A stretch of DNA of 64,000 nt from Laccaria trichodermophora (GCA_018417955.1 JACTVC010000009.1:930001-994000), one strand, 5' to 3'. Positions 1-13,500 are shown, counted from the stretch's first letter. Translations and numbers: made by a program. Notes: a model not told the origin generated them from the sequence alone.

Positions 1-171
1 TTTCTTACGACTAATTTTTTCTCAATCATAAACACGGCAAACGAAGGTGTAACTCACACGTCCGCAAGAAAGTGGCTTGTGATCTGGTGCATGTTCTCTG
101 CATCGTCGAATGAGGAAGGGTAATGCGGTGGTATGTGAGCTTGAAGAAAACAGGTGCACACAGAATTCTAA

Positions 172-428
172 ATGGAGCCACAAACTCAAACGCAGTATAA
201 AGACTGCTTATCCTGTCGCATCATCGGGGCTGGTACTCTCTCTGGCGTTGGGTCATACGCAATATGGCAGGCTCGAGCAACGGCGCCTGGATCTCCTGGA
301 CAAAAGAAAATGTTAGCCGGAGTGGGAGTAGGTTCGTTCGTTCCGGTCATTCCTAGAGTTATATAACTCTCAACACGATACTTCTTACAGCATTGTTGGT
401 GGGAGGCATATTTAGATGGTTCAAGTGA
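172..428 (+). CDS. DMAC1-like (DUF4536) small membrane protein, 65 aa
   Basis: Two exons (172-331 and 391-428) joined by a GT-AG intron encode 65 residues. The N-terminal segment DCLSCRIIGAG followed by a small-residue/aromatic helix (GVGSYAIWQ), the linker RATAPGSPGQKK and a second helix ending GGIFRWFK fits the DMAC1/DUF4536 family. These are tiny two-helix inner-membrane proteins; the animal member helps assemble the distal membrane arm of respiratory complex I. Splicing is needed to complete the second helix; without it the frame runs into a poor tail. It is convergent with the enoyl-CoA hydratase, with 74 bp between the stops. Family assignment is from pattern memory; a complex I role in fungi is inference. 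Confidence 0.72.
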
Positions 429-502
429 CGTTTTTTTTGTTGGGCTAGAGTTAATGGGATGCTGGTAATTTCATGTATCTCAACAAGGTTTTCCGTAAAC
501 TA

Positions 503-1611
503 CTAAGTGTGAGTGAAGTTTGGCTTTCGCTTCTCTGAGAACGCAGACATGCCTATGAGGGATTAGTTATTAACTCCATACAAGGACCCAGCAACAGACA
601 GACACTTACCCTCCTTTTGGTCATTGGTTGCGAATAAACCGTGGAAAAGCCGTCTCTCTAACCTCAAGCCTTCGGCAAGATTCAGCTCGTAAGCTAGGAG
701 CATGGTGTCAAGAAAGTCAATAAACAAAGAGAAAGCGCGCACCAGCGTTCACAACTTCTTTGCCAGCTTGAACAGCAATTTGACTCTTGCTCGCGATGTC
801 TTTCGCCATTGCCACCGCCTCCTTGACGACTTCACCCTCACCGTCTGCAACAACCCTGCTAACGATTCCCCAATTTGCGGCTTCTTGCGCAGAGACCATA
901 CGCCCGGTTAAAACCATTTCCATGGTACGAGATTTTCCAATGACCTGCGCGAGCCTTTGGGAACCACCTCCTCCAGGGATAACACCCAGGTTGATTTCAG
1001 GCTGGCCAAATTTGGCGGTTGGAGAGGCCAGAATAATGTCGCACATCAAGGCTAATTCGCAGCCACCCCCCAGCTAAAATACTTGGTACAGCATTTATAA
1101 AGAATGACGGTAACAGCTTACCGCAAACCCGCTGACGGCCGCTATCACTGGCTTACGGAGGCTTGCAATTTCACCCCAATTCTCCAAAAACTTGTTCTTG
1201 AACACGTCTGCGACTGTTGCAGTGTGAGGACGTGTAGTCAAACTTGACTAACTAGAGAACTTGCACTGTTTATCTTTCATTTCCTTGATATCGGCACCAG
1301 CTGTTATTGTGTCAGTAATTTAGTAGGCAGCAGAACCTATTAGAAAAGAAACCTGCAAAGGCTTTTTCCGAGCCGGTTAGAACCATCGCGCCGACGGTGT
1401 CATCTTTGTCTGCTTCCTCAAGTGCTTGGTTCAACTCTTGGAATAGAGGGCTGCTCAAAGCGTTCAACGCTTTGGGCCTGTTGAGGGTAACAAGAACGAC
1501 GGAAGGCTCTGGACGCGAAACGAGGATGTAATTATATTGTCGTTGCGAGGTAGACATGAGACGGAATGGAGAAAAGTTCAATCGTGGCTTTAGAACGGAG
1601 CGAAAAGCCAT
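503..1611 (-). CDS. ECHS1: Enoyl-CoA hydratase, mitochondrial (crotonase family)
   Basis: Hydrates trans-2-enoyl-CoA to 3-hydroxyacyl-CoA in mitochondrial beta-oxidation. The basic, hydroxyl-rich N-terminus ([18 protein letters not shown]) looks like a mitochondrial presequence. Then follow [16 protein letters not shown], the oxyanion-hole stretch [29 protein letters not shown], the catalytic-glutamate region [20 protein letters not shown], the [22 protein letters not shown] helix and the ending FSEKRKPNF. At least five GT-AG introns are needed. The last coding exon is very short and ends in a stop at 503-505. Start ATG is at 1611-1609; an in-frame ATG at 1647 is possible but the shorter start gives the better presequence. 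Length of about 280 residues is normal for the family. Confidence 0.93.
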
Positions 1612-2137
1612 TTTGCAACAATAATCGTTCAGGTGAATAACAGACAACTCTCACTTGAGACAGGGTCCGATGTTTGATCTAGGCAAAGGTACCTCCATAA
1701 TTGTCGACATAAGTAGAATAATAAATCTATTGTGCATCCCAAAAACATTGATTTACAAAATTTCAAACTGATAAACAATAAGAACATCAGCCATATTGAC
1801 TGGCCAAATCCATTATTTGATCCTTTAACATATTCTTCAGCTGAGTGGTGTTGCCATGGCTACCAAGACTATTTCTTGAAGAAATTCTTTAAATATGTAA
1901 ATTGAATGTGGTTGATGCTCTTATTGTTCTTCATTTTGTGATTTTGAGAATCAATGTGTTCAGTATGCACATTCGCTGCATTATTTTACAAGTGGCCACA
2001 AATATGGAGGTACATTTGTCCTGATTATTTATTGGGCCCTGCCTCAAGTGTCTCTATTTAAAGTACCTTACGTAACGCAAGAGCGACGGCAACTCTCGGC
2101 CCGGATAGCAGCACAAGGAGTACAGAAAATTGAATAT
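1612..2137. other. Intergenic, ECHS1 5' side / YCII gene 3' side
   Basis: About 525 bp without a supportable gene. It is AT-rich between 1680 and 2050 and contains no long open frame with coding character. It should hold the ECHS1 promoter (ECHS1 reads leftward from 1611) and the 3' end of the YCII gene. No repeat was recognised. Confidence 0.5.
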
Positions 2138-2701
2138 TCAAGGTATAGGAGTAGCAGAGGCGAACGGCAAAATGACAATTTTATCAGCGTCCCACTAGAG
2201 TGGTATTGAGCATTGAGTTACGTCGTAAAGATGTGTGCACGTACCACGCCCGCTGTATAGTAGATGTCAGATTGAATCAATGCCTTCACTCTGAAGCCTT
2301 CATTAGCCATAAAATCATGCAATGCAAATTGTGCCTACTCGTCAATGGTATCTGCTTCGCAAATGAACGTAGATCCAATCATCTTCTTGTCGGCGGTGGG
2401 AGTTGCGATAGACTCCGGTGTGAGCAATGCTCCACCAATTCCTGAAGAAGGAAATCAAGTGACTGCTTCGCAATGACTTGGAGTGGTACTAACGAATGAT
2501 TCCCTTCAAAGTTCGCTCTTTTGCTGTTTCAAGATGGGTTGGCCTCACGGAGAGTCTCCGTTCAAAAGTCCCTTCCTCTGTCTTGTCAGGGGCGTATACA
2601 AAAAAACGCTGGCGATTGGGAGAACCCTCTGCGAGCGTTGACATTCTGAGAGAGGTTATCTGTGGGACTATCACCCGGCGGAAGCAACGGAACGAATTCA
2701 T
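2138..2701 (-). CDS. YCII-domain protein, probably mitochondrial
   Basis: Three exons encode about 137 residues. The N-terminus MNSFRCFRRVIVPQITSLRM is Arg/hydrophobic and could be a mitochondrial presequence. The rest is a YCII (dimeric alpha+beta barrel, EthD-like fold) domain: RFFVYAPDKTEEGTFERRLS, RPTHLETAKE, GGALLTPES, GSTFICEADTIDE, SDIYYTAGVWD and a C-terminal IVILPFASATPIP. Small YCII proteins of this type are common in fungi and mostly uncharacterised; bacterial members act as peroxidase- or dehydrogenase-like small enzymes. Introns interrupt the VKALIQSDIYYTAGV segment on both sides. It is divergent from the RING gene, the two starts 106 bp apart, suggesting a shared promoter. Confidence 0.82.
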
Positions 2702-2807
2702 GGTGTGCTGCAGTAAATGGCTAGTCACGTGCGCGTTGTGCATACCGTGACCTTCAATTACAAGTTGAACCACCGGGGCCACCCAATTATAACTTGGACT
2801 TGGCACC

Positions 2808-3824
2808 ATGCCTGCCAGTCGTACAAGCAACAAATCTCATCGCAAAAAGCACCCTGATTCGGACCTCATCGTCGTATCGTCCTCTGACCGTGATTCCCCT
2901 CCTCCTAACCTGCCGCCAAGAAAGCTGAAAATCATTCCTGGAGAAGTCATCGAAATATCAGACGACGATGAGCCAACGACGCGTCAATCAACGGGTCAAA
3001 CGGCCACCATTGCAGATCTTCGCCGACAACTCACGAAGCAACGCGAGGTTCGTTCATTTGCAACATGTCCTTTGACCCGTTTTTCAAGCCGAGGATAGGA
3101 ACTTGTCAAGAGCAAGCGAGACCATGAAAGAGACTGTTTAGAAAATGCACAACTCCGCCAAGAAGTTCTGAATTTGAAAGCCACTCGAATACCAGAAAAT
3201 GGAAAAGTCCTCCTAGTGAGCTGACCTCATTGTACTGCTACACCTCTGGCGTTGAAGCAATACTGCCAGGAAGACTCACAACTCGAAGATTGCGTTAATT
3301 GCGAGATATGTACCTCGCGCATGTGGTCACCTTTCCTGTGCGTCCCTCCCCCTTTGCTAGCGAATGTTCACCCGATTTCCTTACGTACTCCCTCAAGTCT
3401 CGCGGGTTGTGGCCATATCTTCTGTTTATCCTGTCTTCAAGATTGGTTTAGTACCACACTTGTCCAGTTCATGGCCGCAAACCCTCATTATAATGTCAAT
3501 CAACCCCATCCGCTTGTGCCACACCTGCGAGCATTCCTGCAGAACCCACACGCATTAAACAACCCCCAAATGGCTGCTATGCTCGCCCATTACCTGCCCC
3601 CGGAACCTGAGTACACATGCCCCAGTTGCAGAGAACCTGTTAGGGTCCGGCCAGCCGAAGTTTTTTCATTAAAAGCACTTGTCAGGGCTGTTGCAAAAGC
3701 GACAGGCGAAGCAATACCCAAGGACACCACTCTAGCTTATTCAGGCAATAAAGGAGGCAAAGCTAAGGCGACCATACCCCCAACAGGTCCATGGGATGGT
3801 TTTTTCCCAAGAAATAGGACGTAA
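2808..3824 (+). CDS. RING-finger protein (probable E3 ubiquitin ligase)
   Basis: Four exons; the last intron is 3338-3397. The N-terminal third is disordered, with two SUMO-interaction-like acidic hydrophobic patches (DLIVVSSSD and VIEISDDDE). A short charged coiled coil follows (TIADLRRQLTKQRE, then KRDHERDCLENAQLRQEVL). The RING begins CEICTSRMWSPFLLAGCGHIFCLSCLQ in two stretches and closes at CPSCREPV. About 60 residues are inserted between the first and second halves of the zinc-binding set, which is unusual. The tail has the basic patch NKGGKAK. Family features predict ubiquitin transfer; substrate unknown. The VVSSSD/EISDDDE patches make a SUMO-targeted ligase a possible reading, but this is inference. 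Confidence 0.8.
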
Positions 3825-3972
3825 TGGCCGTATTCCGCAAAAAACCTATTTTGCCCTGGCCCTTTATGAGTCGGACAATGGAAATCCGATTGCAGTTGCT
3901 ATATCCTTATAATTATGTTATTCACTGTGCTATTAGATACACAACTGCATGGGGCTACATATTCATTCTTGG

Positions 3973-6900
3973 CTATTTCCTCTTAGCCTTTGCTTTCGCT
4001 ACTGGGGCCTTTGTGACCTTCGCTTTCTTTGAATTCGTCCCTGCGCGTACTGGGACTGGTCCCTCTATGATTTCGACTTCATCGCTGACCAACGCCGTAG
4101 CTTTGCGTTTAGACGTTGGCTCCTTGCGTAAAGTCATTGCTGAGGCCCCGGCAATGTCGCCACTGGCCTCGCCCATACCAGTATTAGAGTGACCATGGGA
4201 ACCTTGGCCAGGACTTTGTTGTCGTGCGGAAGATGAAAAATCGTGTGCAGATGAACGGGAGACGATAGACGATGCAGGGGAAGCCTTTGGGGTTGACCGA
4301 GGGTCGGGTCGTAAGGATGCGGTATGGATAGGTCCTGTTCCGACAGGAAAGTCACTCTTCGGCCGCGAACGAAGACTTGCAGGTATCTCCAACTTGAGGT
4401 CGAGCCTAATTTCTCGCCAATCCCGTATGAAAATGCTATCAGATGATGTGCCGTCTTGAAAAGAACGTATATTGCCTTCCGTCCTCAAATTGCACCCATC
4501 GGCTACAATCGGCACGATGCTGTCCCCTGTCAGTCGAGCTCCGAAAGCATCCAGTGACAAGGAGCCCGAGTTCTTCACCGGATACTTCGTCTTTTGGCTG
4601 TCTTTGTCGTCTCGTTCTTTTTCGCCCTCCTTCCGATCTAGAATGGAGGGTTCGAGATTCTCTATCCACTCCCAAGGCCTATTGACGGCATATGGTCCGA
4701 GAACTAAATTTCCCTGCGTGTCACGATGGGAGTTAACCAGATCTGGGACTGTAGAGATTGTTGTGGTACGACATAAAAGGGACAAGCATTGTTTTCGGTA
4801 CATGGGGGGTAGATCCGACGGCAAGTCGTTCGCTGGTATATCTGGATATAGTCGGTAGGGGTCAAAGGCGCCCACCTTCCCATCAGAGGGTATCTCTGGA
4901 ATAGTTTTTCGAATTTTGCAAGTGGAACAAGCCAAGTAACTGCGCACCATCGTAAAGAAATAGGAGAGTATCGATCAAGATAGAATAAACAACTGCATCA
5001 AGGTTCTCCCCAGTGGCATGATGCTAAAAACCTCCAGTCAATGACAAAAATTTGTGTGAGGACAGAATACTCACCAAAGCAAGGTAGAAAACCATGGTGG
5101 TCAGGTCACTTCCTAGTTCTTTCGCCCTGGAAGACCAACTACCCCGAAAATTAAGAATAAACTGTAGCAATCGAGCGAGAAGGATTATATTATCTCTTTG
5201 CAAATAAAGTTTTTCCTTTGAGATACATTGGGGCTGAAGTGTCGTTAATCTTGCATGGATAACTTCAAAGAAGAGAGTTTGCGTGGAAGGGTCCAGCGAG
5301 GGAAGAGATGACAATCCGTCTCGGAAAGGCGAGCTTACATGGGTAAGAACGCGAAGAAGTTCAGCCACTGAACCAGGACAGTCGATTCCAGGCGCCTCAT
5401 CGCGTGAAGTCGCCGATAAATGTTCTGCGATGCATTTCAGGCCGTTTTTGATAAACTGTGCTGGTGATCAGTGCAAATCTGTAGGAGATTTTTGTTACTT
5501 TAAAACCTTGGCCACGACAGCACTACCTGCTCCACGAGCCATTTCTCCGACATAATATGCTTCCTCTGCAGTCTTAGTGTGGTTGAAAAGCATCACCGTT
5601 AACTTGTCGAGGTTCGCACTAGCGTTATCATGGGTAATATCTTGAGCAAGGCAACGGCCTAGTTGCTTGATCTGGAATTGCATCTGGATGGTCGTGGCTG
5701 CGACCTTCCACGGGCTGAGCAAACGCGTAACCTCAGGCCAATCATAGAGGTTCGTGTCTTGAGGGATTAATTGAGGGTAAGATTATGAGGACCATTTCGG
5801 TGTGACATACCATCAGTAGAGTCACACAAAATCATTCGCAACCCAGCTATCATTTGTTTACCTAAAATTTCGGAGCCCATGTCTTTGAAATAGGGCGAAT
5901 TCTCAAAAGCCTCGCGGACGACGTCCATACTGCGGTATGCCCCCTGACGGAATCCTCCGTCTTGACAGAGGCGGTGTCGCAAAGATGTCGAATCGCGCCG
6001 AAGGTCTTCGGAGATATCTGGATTATTCTCGAGAGAAATTAAAACGGGAATGCTGGCTACCAGGCAAGGGAAATGAGGTTCGTAATAGACAATTTGACGC
6101 CTTGTCCTGAGACATTGTACCTCGAAAAGATTGGTCGGTGGTATTGCGTCTCCACTGTCGTTTTCCTGTAAAAGTAGGCGATGACACAAATCATTCGCGG
6201 CACGAAGATACGTTTCTGGGAAAGTTGCCTGTTCCATACTAGAGAAAGCCCCCAACTCCCAAGCAGGATAAACTAGTCCACTCAAAATAGTGGTGGTTTT
6301 CAATGCACCATGCACGACGAGGTAGACAAGGATAGTCATCAACATATCCCATGAATCTGGGCTGAGTGCAACGAGCACGCTTTTGCCAGGACCATTAAAC
6401 CACCTCAGAACATCCATGTCAAGACCATTCGGCAGATGCTGATCCACCCGCCACAAAAATGTGCCATAGCGCAGTGCATGGAGTCGGCGAGAGTTGACGT
6501 CTGATGTCATGCTTGGGACTTGACGAAGGCTCGCAACTGTGTTGTCCCAAGTTTTCCATGCCCAGTCAAGGGACATTCGATATTTTATCCAAAGGCCATT
6601 GGCAAGGATGGCAGGTGCGTTGTCATCTGGGTCTCCTGCCAAAAGTAATATTTCCGGAAGGATATCTGGAACATGACTCGGTCGCCCTACGACCGGTTGA
6701 AGAGCCTACTAAGATAGTCAGATTAGTCATCGCTAAGTGACAGGACTGACATTGGTGAAAGTGGACATTTCAGCGGTGATTCGAGTACGAGATAACTCAT
6801 CCAGATAACGACCATTGTCGAATTCGATGAGCAACGATAATAAAGGACGAGACTGGGTTCCGCGAAGCTTCCAAACTTGATGGGCGGTATCTAGAGCGCT

Positions 6901-9735
6901 AACGATCGCGTTCATAGCGCCCATGCATGCCCATATAACCGCATGGCGATGAAATGTGTCTAAGACCGCCGTCATCGAATCGGAATCTGTGGAGTGTTCC
7001 AGCATGCAAAATGTCAACTAGAAAACTAAACCTTAATATTAATGAGCACAAAATAGGTAACGTACGTCCAGCACAGAATGGAAGCATTTTGTGGAAGTCA
7101 TCAACTCCACGGTGACGAGATATGCTCTGAGTGCTGAAGGACGATCATTATTGCTGCAGGAAGCAATTCAGTGACCATGCCCGAAGGGAAAAATTCTGTC
7201 AAAGGCGTACCTCGCGATGTGTTTTTGAAGCGCTGGTAGCAGCCACTGTCTAAAAGTACGAACTTGCTCAAAACGAGTACCCGTCATCAGAGCATTACAG
7301 TTGGCGAGAAGATTTGCTGTCGTTTCCAACGTAGATCGGCTGTCACCTGGAACTTTTCAGGTCATGAATCTGATCAAACTTCTTAACACGGACCTCCGAA
7401 TACTTCTGGCAACACAGATCGAATTTCCTTTCGGATTTCACGTTCACTCACATCCTCAGGTATGTTCCTGGCTCTAACGCCGTGCAGCGTGACTTTGCGT
7501 TGGTTGATTAAGGACGACGTCGACTGAAAAAGAGGTATCCAACTTAAAAATCGTCGATGGCGGGATTCGATGTCCTGAAAAAAAGTAGGTGAGATAAAAA
7601 AAATTGCCTGTGGTGCAAACGTTACCTCAGCAAAGGATAGACCAGGCTCTCCACGAGCGATTAGTCGCTGAATATAACTTGCATAGGAAAATAGCTCGTG
7701 CTTCACTAGTTTCCCATAGAGCAAAGCAACATCTCGGATGTTGTTTGGCTCGCCTGCAACGTCGGACTTGTCAAGCCAATCAAAAAGCTGATCCTGCAAC
7801 AACTCATTCGGAGTGATAAAATCTCTGCGCGTGGCCCGCTCGCACGCTTTGTCACGCCAATTCTTGATAAGAGTGACTGCGGCAAAAGGCCGATGATTAC
7901 CATACTGCAGGGGGGTGACACACCAGCTAAGAAGCATGTCTAGTTTTTCTTCAAAAAACGGCGAGTCATTGGAATCATTGCCAAAGAACGTCACGCTGCT
8001 CATTTCGGTGCCACTTGAAATGGAATTTAATAACTGTGGATGCCTTAGGCGAAAAAACGGGTTCGTAAAAAGACAAATACGCGAACCTTGACGTCGGAAA
8101 CGGCCGCTTGGAGTCGAATCGACATATGTGGAGGTGGATTGCGAAACAATAATGCCTCGTTCCGCTTTCTCACGTCTAAAAAGTTTGCGAAGATCGATTG
8201 CCGTATATCTTGAATATTTTGACTGAGAAACCAGTCATTCAAGTGAATCGAACTATCCACTGTCATGACTCTCTCTATAATAGAGGGGTATGCAAGCCAC
8301 ATCCGAGGGCCAATGAAGGCATCTGACAGAATGAGACATGACCGCTAAATTCTCCTCATCAGTTAGCCTGGAAGGTAGTTGCAACTTGGCGAACCTGCAG
8401 GAGATGTTTCAATGATTCTTCCGTGCCGGAAAGGAACTCCTGCGCAGAAGCGGTACCAATCTATGTAGCGTCAGAGGGGCGAAGGAAAAAATTATGATAA
8501 ATACTCGCTTCCGACATTTTACCTAAACACGCCTCGACTAACGGGCGAGCCAACGCTCGACTACCCAGAATGTCATCAAGGTATTCTTCCGTTAGCCGAG
8601 TGAGAAAGCCAGCTTGCGCCAGGTTGCAGCATCCCATCTGCTGAACTATCCATACGAGAAAAGTTTGATGGTCAACCAAGCCTTCAGCATAGAAAGTGCG
8701 AAGGAGCTTGAGACTGAACATATAAGTACGGGGATTCATCATCACAAAGAAAGAAACGAACCAATACATAAACCGGGATATCCATTTTTCTCGACTATCC
8801 AGATCAGATAAAACTCCTTTGAATGTCTGCTTAATGTTCAACCCAGGACGCGGCGCGCTTGGCAACGCGATTTCTAATAGTTGCTTCTTGATGTAACTAG
8901 TCACAACATTGGCCCACTCGACGCTATATAGCGTTGGGTTGTAGGAGGGCTTATTCCGAAGCCCCGCCTTGTTGACAACCTAAGCAAATGTTACGAAGGA
9001 AACAATAGGGTCCTTACCGTTTCATTCGCGCCAAAAACGCGAAGGAGCCAAACAGCCCTAGAGATTGCAACATTGTTTGTATGCAGTAGGTCTAACAGGT
9101 CATGACCTTTCGCGCCATGAGGAACACTTTTGCCCAATTTGTACAACGGTACATCCGGGTCGGCCAAGTCTGCAAACCATGCCTGACGCTTTGCATCGTT
9201 CAAAGTAACTCTTGTTGGCATGCGAAATGACGATGGCCTGGATTTAACGATACTTTAAAATGGCATTATATAGGCCGGTGAAGCATTAGCTCACGGAACG
9301 GAAGGAATATGGTCTGCTCTCTTGATAAAGACTTCATTCATGAGTTCTTCTAATTTAGCGAGAGAATCTTCGGATTTAAGGTTCTCGTTTATCATTGTTT
9401 GAGCACTAAAGGTCTCGACCTGAGCTTAACGTTTAGTTGTAAAAAGTAGACAAATGAATATTTGGCCCTACCGACACGGGCTGGGTAAGGATGAACCCAT
9501 TCTTTACGTTTGTCTCCGAGAGAACGTCCTCATCTTGACCTGGACGAGGGGGATGAAATCCCGCGTAGCCTATTTACAAATATCGGGGAAACAAGGTGAG
9601 ATCATGCTTCCGACATCGCTATGCTCGTGTACCAATGTCTGCGGCACTGTGCATCTTGGGGAGCCAAAAAGGCGGGTCAGATTCATATACTGGAAGACTT
9701 GTGGAAGATTGTTTGTCATCCTTTCGTTCGCGCAT
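3973..9735 (-). CDS. MED12: Mediator complex subunit 12 (Srb8)
   Basis: MED12 belongs to the CDK8 kinase module of Mediator and activates Cdk8/cyclin C in the nucleus. The N-terminus reads PVYESDPPFWLPKMHSAADI, then YAGFHPPRPGQDED and NVKNGF, VETFSAQTMINENL, LEELMNEVFIKRAD. This is followed by the hallmark Med12 block TLNDAKRQAWFADLADPDVP, SVPHGAKGHDLLDLL, ISRAVWLLRVFGANE. Further exons give the helical mid-region (EKWISRFMYWFVSFFVMM; FYAEGLVDHQTFLVWIVQQM). The C-terminal exon is a low-complexity basic tail (KRKATALVSDE, KAKVTKAPVAKAKAKRK). At least a dozen introns are present, so the mature protein is estimated at about 1,600 residues. Start ATG at 9735 is the first in frame before the conserved block; exact middle exons were not all resolved. 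Confidence 0.9.
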
Positions 9736-9932
9736 CACAGGTGTGGAATGGGTGCATGCAGAAGAGTTTGCAGTACTATATGTAACTTGATGTAAGTAAC
9801 GCTTCCGGCAGGCGTGCTTGTTCACCTTTAAATTTACACAATAACAAACAACGTCACGTGGTCCAGACTTTCAAAGAGACTCCTGGGTAACGGGTTGCTC
9901 CTGGGACCTGCCAATTTTGCCCAGATATATAG

Positions 9933-10397
9933 TTGATGCGTCAATCCGTCGCTCCAGGTCGTGCCTCTCAGGCCGCTGGAGCCTCACACGCTGCCACCTC
10001 TAAACTATTGGAAAAGAAGAAAGAATTTGACGCGGTGTCTGCCCTAGAGCGAGCAAGCACGTTGTATTTGGAGCGTATCGAAGCGATCAGTGAAGATTGT
10101 GCAATCATGGCTGATGCTGGACAAGGTCACCATCAACAGTAGAGCTCTCTATTGAGCTGACCTCCATTTGCACAGTTCACGGACAAGTACTACAACAATG
10201 GCCTAGAATGTTTCAAATATTGAGCCAATTTCGTGAGTCTGAGTTATTGAAAGTTTGGAAGAGCTAAGGAACTATTTGTAGTCTCATCCCGTCAACAATT
10301 CGATTCGGCAGACGAGTCGTCGACAATTACACCCTCAGAGGGACAACGATTAGTGCGAATACCTATTGAAGAATTACAGCAAGCGGCGGCTGGTTAG
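9933..10397 (+). CDS. DAD2: DASH/DAM1 complex subunit Dad2
   Basis: Dad2 is a small helical subunit of the fungal DASH ring, which couples kinetochores to microtubule plus ends. Three exons are joined at AGQ|VHGQVLQQWPRMF and SQF|SSRQQ. Diagnostic stretches are KLLEKKKEFDAVSALERAST, LYLERIEAISEDCAIMADAG, WPRMFQILSQF and the C-terminal RLVRIPIEELQQAAAG. The length of about 118 residues matches the family. DAD2 is divergent from MED12 with 197 bp between the two starts and convergent with the SCY1-like gene. The two intron phases agree with the family reading frame, so the model is firm. Confidence 0.93.
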
Positions 10398-10533
10398 ACA
10401 AAGGGCATTGTGAGAAACCACAAATCGTCTAGCCAATTAGATTGCACGTAGCATGCCAGTTAAGAAAAGTCTAACAATCATTGAAAAAAACGGATAACAT
10501 TCCCAAACTCAAATGAGGCGGTCGTTTTCGCTT

Positions 10534-13500
10534 TTATCTCGGGACACTTTTCTTTTGTTCCTTTAGCATCGCAATGCGCTGGAAATGTTATATGTTGAGC
10601 AGCTCAAGGAAGAAACCATCTCGTCACACACGTTTTTTCGTTCTTCCTTCCGTCTTGCCATTTCTGCTGTCTTCTCTTCCTTTGTCATGTTAGTCACGTT
10701 CGGCGACCCACTCGGGGGTGTCTGACGAATGATGTTGCCTTCACGCCCAGGACCATCCGCGTAAGGCTGAGAGTCTGATCCAGAAGGTGATAACGGTGAG
10801 GTATTATATCCCCGTGAGTCCGAGAGCCTTGAGGAAGAAGGCCGAGGCCGCGGATCAATACCGAGGGGTCCATTACTCAGTGGGCGAGCTGCAGTGACGG
10901 CGCCGGTTACCGTAAGATTACCAACATGCGTAGCGAGTACGGGTTTGGGTTGAATTATCGTTAGGGCGGTCTCAAAGGCGCCTAGTAAAAAAAGTTGTTA
11001 GATACAACGCAAAATAATTATTGAGATGCGCACTCCAGTCACCATCATCAGCATTAACATCTATGAGGTCGTCTGTGCCCCATGGGTTCGCCTCACTGGC
11101 AACTTCTTCTGTCAATTGCTCCACAAGAGCTGCGACAGAACTGATGTTATTGTTGGCGGTCAATTTCAAGGGCTTGACTATTGGCACAGTCGACGGCCGG
11201 GAGATGCCAGGGGAGGGTAGCGTAGTTCTCGAAGTTGGTCGAGTAGAAAGTTCACCTATATGATTTTTAGGGGAATTGTCTCTCGACGCGGAGAGTTGTC
11301 TATCAGCCCCTTGGTTGGAAACTCCGTTTATAGCAGTTTGCAGATCGGATGTGGCAAGCTGGGACCGTCAAGATGAGAATAGAATTGAGGAAGGACCATA
11401 CCTTTTTTCCTAAAGATGATATGGCCCAGCCGGCTAGCATACCTGCAGCCCCCGCGGCCGAGTTCACTAACGTTGTTGGGCCAGCGACATCTACTTTATT
11501 CTCATTCGCATTGGTCATTTCGCTCTCAGGCTTGAAATTATAGAAGGGTCAAGGAAAGCACGGGAGGGAGTTGAAAACCACAAACCATCGATTTCACGTG
11601 GCTCTCAAGCTTTTGCAAGAAAAGGTCTATAGCTTTGAAAGCTTGGTCGCGAACTAGCCTAAAATTCGAGAGGCTGTTGAAACGCATAACAACGAGAAGG
11701 ATATGGGCTACGCACTTTTCTCTATCCACGAGCGTGAAAGACATATTTGGGATCACTTTCACCGCCATTTCTTCAATCTCAAAGCATTCAATCGTTGCCA
11801 TGAACGCCATGAGCCCAGCAACACGTGCATGGACAAAGGTATCTTTGAGAGCGCGCGAGAATGCTGGGACTAAAACCTTCCGCTTAGTGTTGTATCCCAA
11901 AGAGGGACCTAAGCGACCAATAAGGATACATGTGTTAGTTCTGATTGAAGGCTCCGGATCCATTTGCAATTTGGCCAACAGGCGTAAGAGGTCATTGTTC
12001 AGCAAGCGGTCGCTTAACTGAGTGAATGTCCAGCAAAATTTTAGAGTGACATCTGTTAACGTGCTTACCTTGGGCGCTAGCAAGATGACAGATTTAATGG
12101 TGGCTTCCCGGATCACAGCAACAGTGTCGGAAAAGCCTGTTTGCTATTGAAAGATTGAAATTGGGAGAGGATACGATGTTATCGACTCACTCACTCACAA
12201 GATTGGGAAAGATTTTTTCAGAAACCATCTTCTTGTCCAATTTGTCCACATACTCTGGAAGATGTTCGAGGAGAGCCATACGGGTGCCACGATCAGGGCT
12301 TGAATATAGTTTGATAAGAGGAGTAAGAATGACATTGGGGTATTCTTCTGGTGAAATGTTTGCACCAAACTGAAGGACGAGGGGGAGAATGGTGGCCGCA
12401 GATGCTCCCCCAAATTCCAGTGCAGATAAAAGGGATGGAAGAATGCGGTATGAAGCAAACTCGGGAGGAAACGAAGATGCTGTCTCCTTGAGAGTGCTTG
12501 TCGGCAATTAGCTTCATTCATCAGTTATGTGGGTCTTCAAGTAACTCACCGTAATAGGACATTCTTGTCTGCCTCGCTACTCAAAGTTAAGTTATCTAAA
12601 CCCAGGCACGCTTTTACTAGCCGATTAGAAACGAAAAATCCAGTTTCAGCCATGCCAACGCTCAAAAAATCTTTCGCGGTCATCCGACTTTTGGGACTGG
12701 GGTTCAAGAGTTTCCTGTAGCATGGAAAAACCAACTGAGGTATCGATCCCCGAGACGCGGGCGAAGGTGGTGTGTGAGGTGGTTGCGCAGTGGCAGGCGG
12801 AGGGTGCGATGGATTGAACACGGCATGAAGAAGTAAACCGAGCGCATAAGCGTCTGGTACTGCTGGATGAAACCTAGAAAAACCATCAGGCATTGACTTT
12901 GAGGTACTCATGTTGAATGATCACTCTTTTAAAATAGGCCATCCAGATTGCTTTACTTCGGGCGAGGCCCAAGAAGAAGAACCAGAAAAGAGCCCTCCCA
13001 TTGTCTTGAGCTGAAGTGAAAAAGTGTCCAACATTGCCTAACGGTTACGCACATATAATACCGAGTTTTCTTCCTTTGGATTGCTTGTCAGTTCCAACCC
13101 TCCGAGCTTCCATTCACCCGAAGGAGAAATAAAAATTGAGGATGTGGTAACTTTGCCGTGAGTCGAATGACAAGCATCGTTCAGAAACGTGAGTGCTATC
13201 TGGGACTGAAAGTGAGAAAACTGGCTAAATCTTTGAGTTCCAAAAACGAACAGAGATTCGATGCAAACCCCAGAGAAGCCAATCTTCCTTTTCTTGCACA
13301 CTTTTAGATGCCCACTTTGACAGCTCCGGCTGTAAAGGACGAACACGTTCAGTCATGATATAGATGACGGTGTCAGACTCAACGGCATCCATAAACTTCA
13401 AGATATCGGGATGGCGGGTTGTTCTCAGCTTCCGAAGAGCATTCTGCGCCAAATGCTTCACATTTTTCTTCACGGAATCGTTCAGTTCATATTCGAAGAT

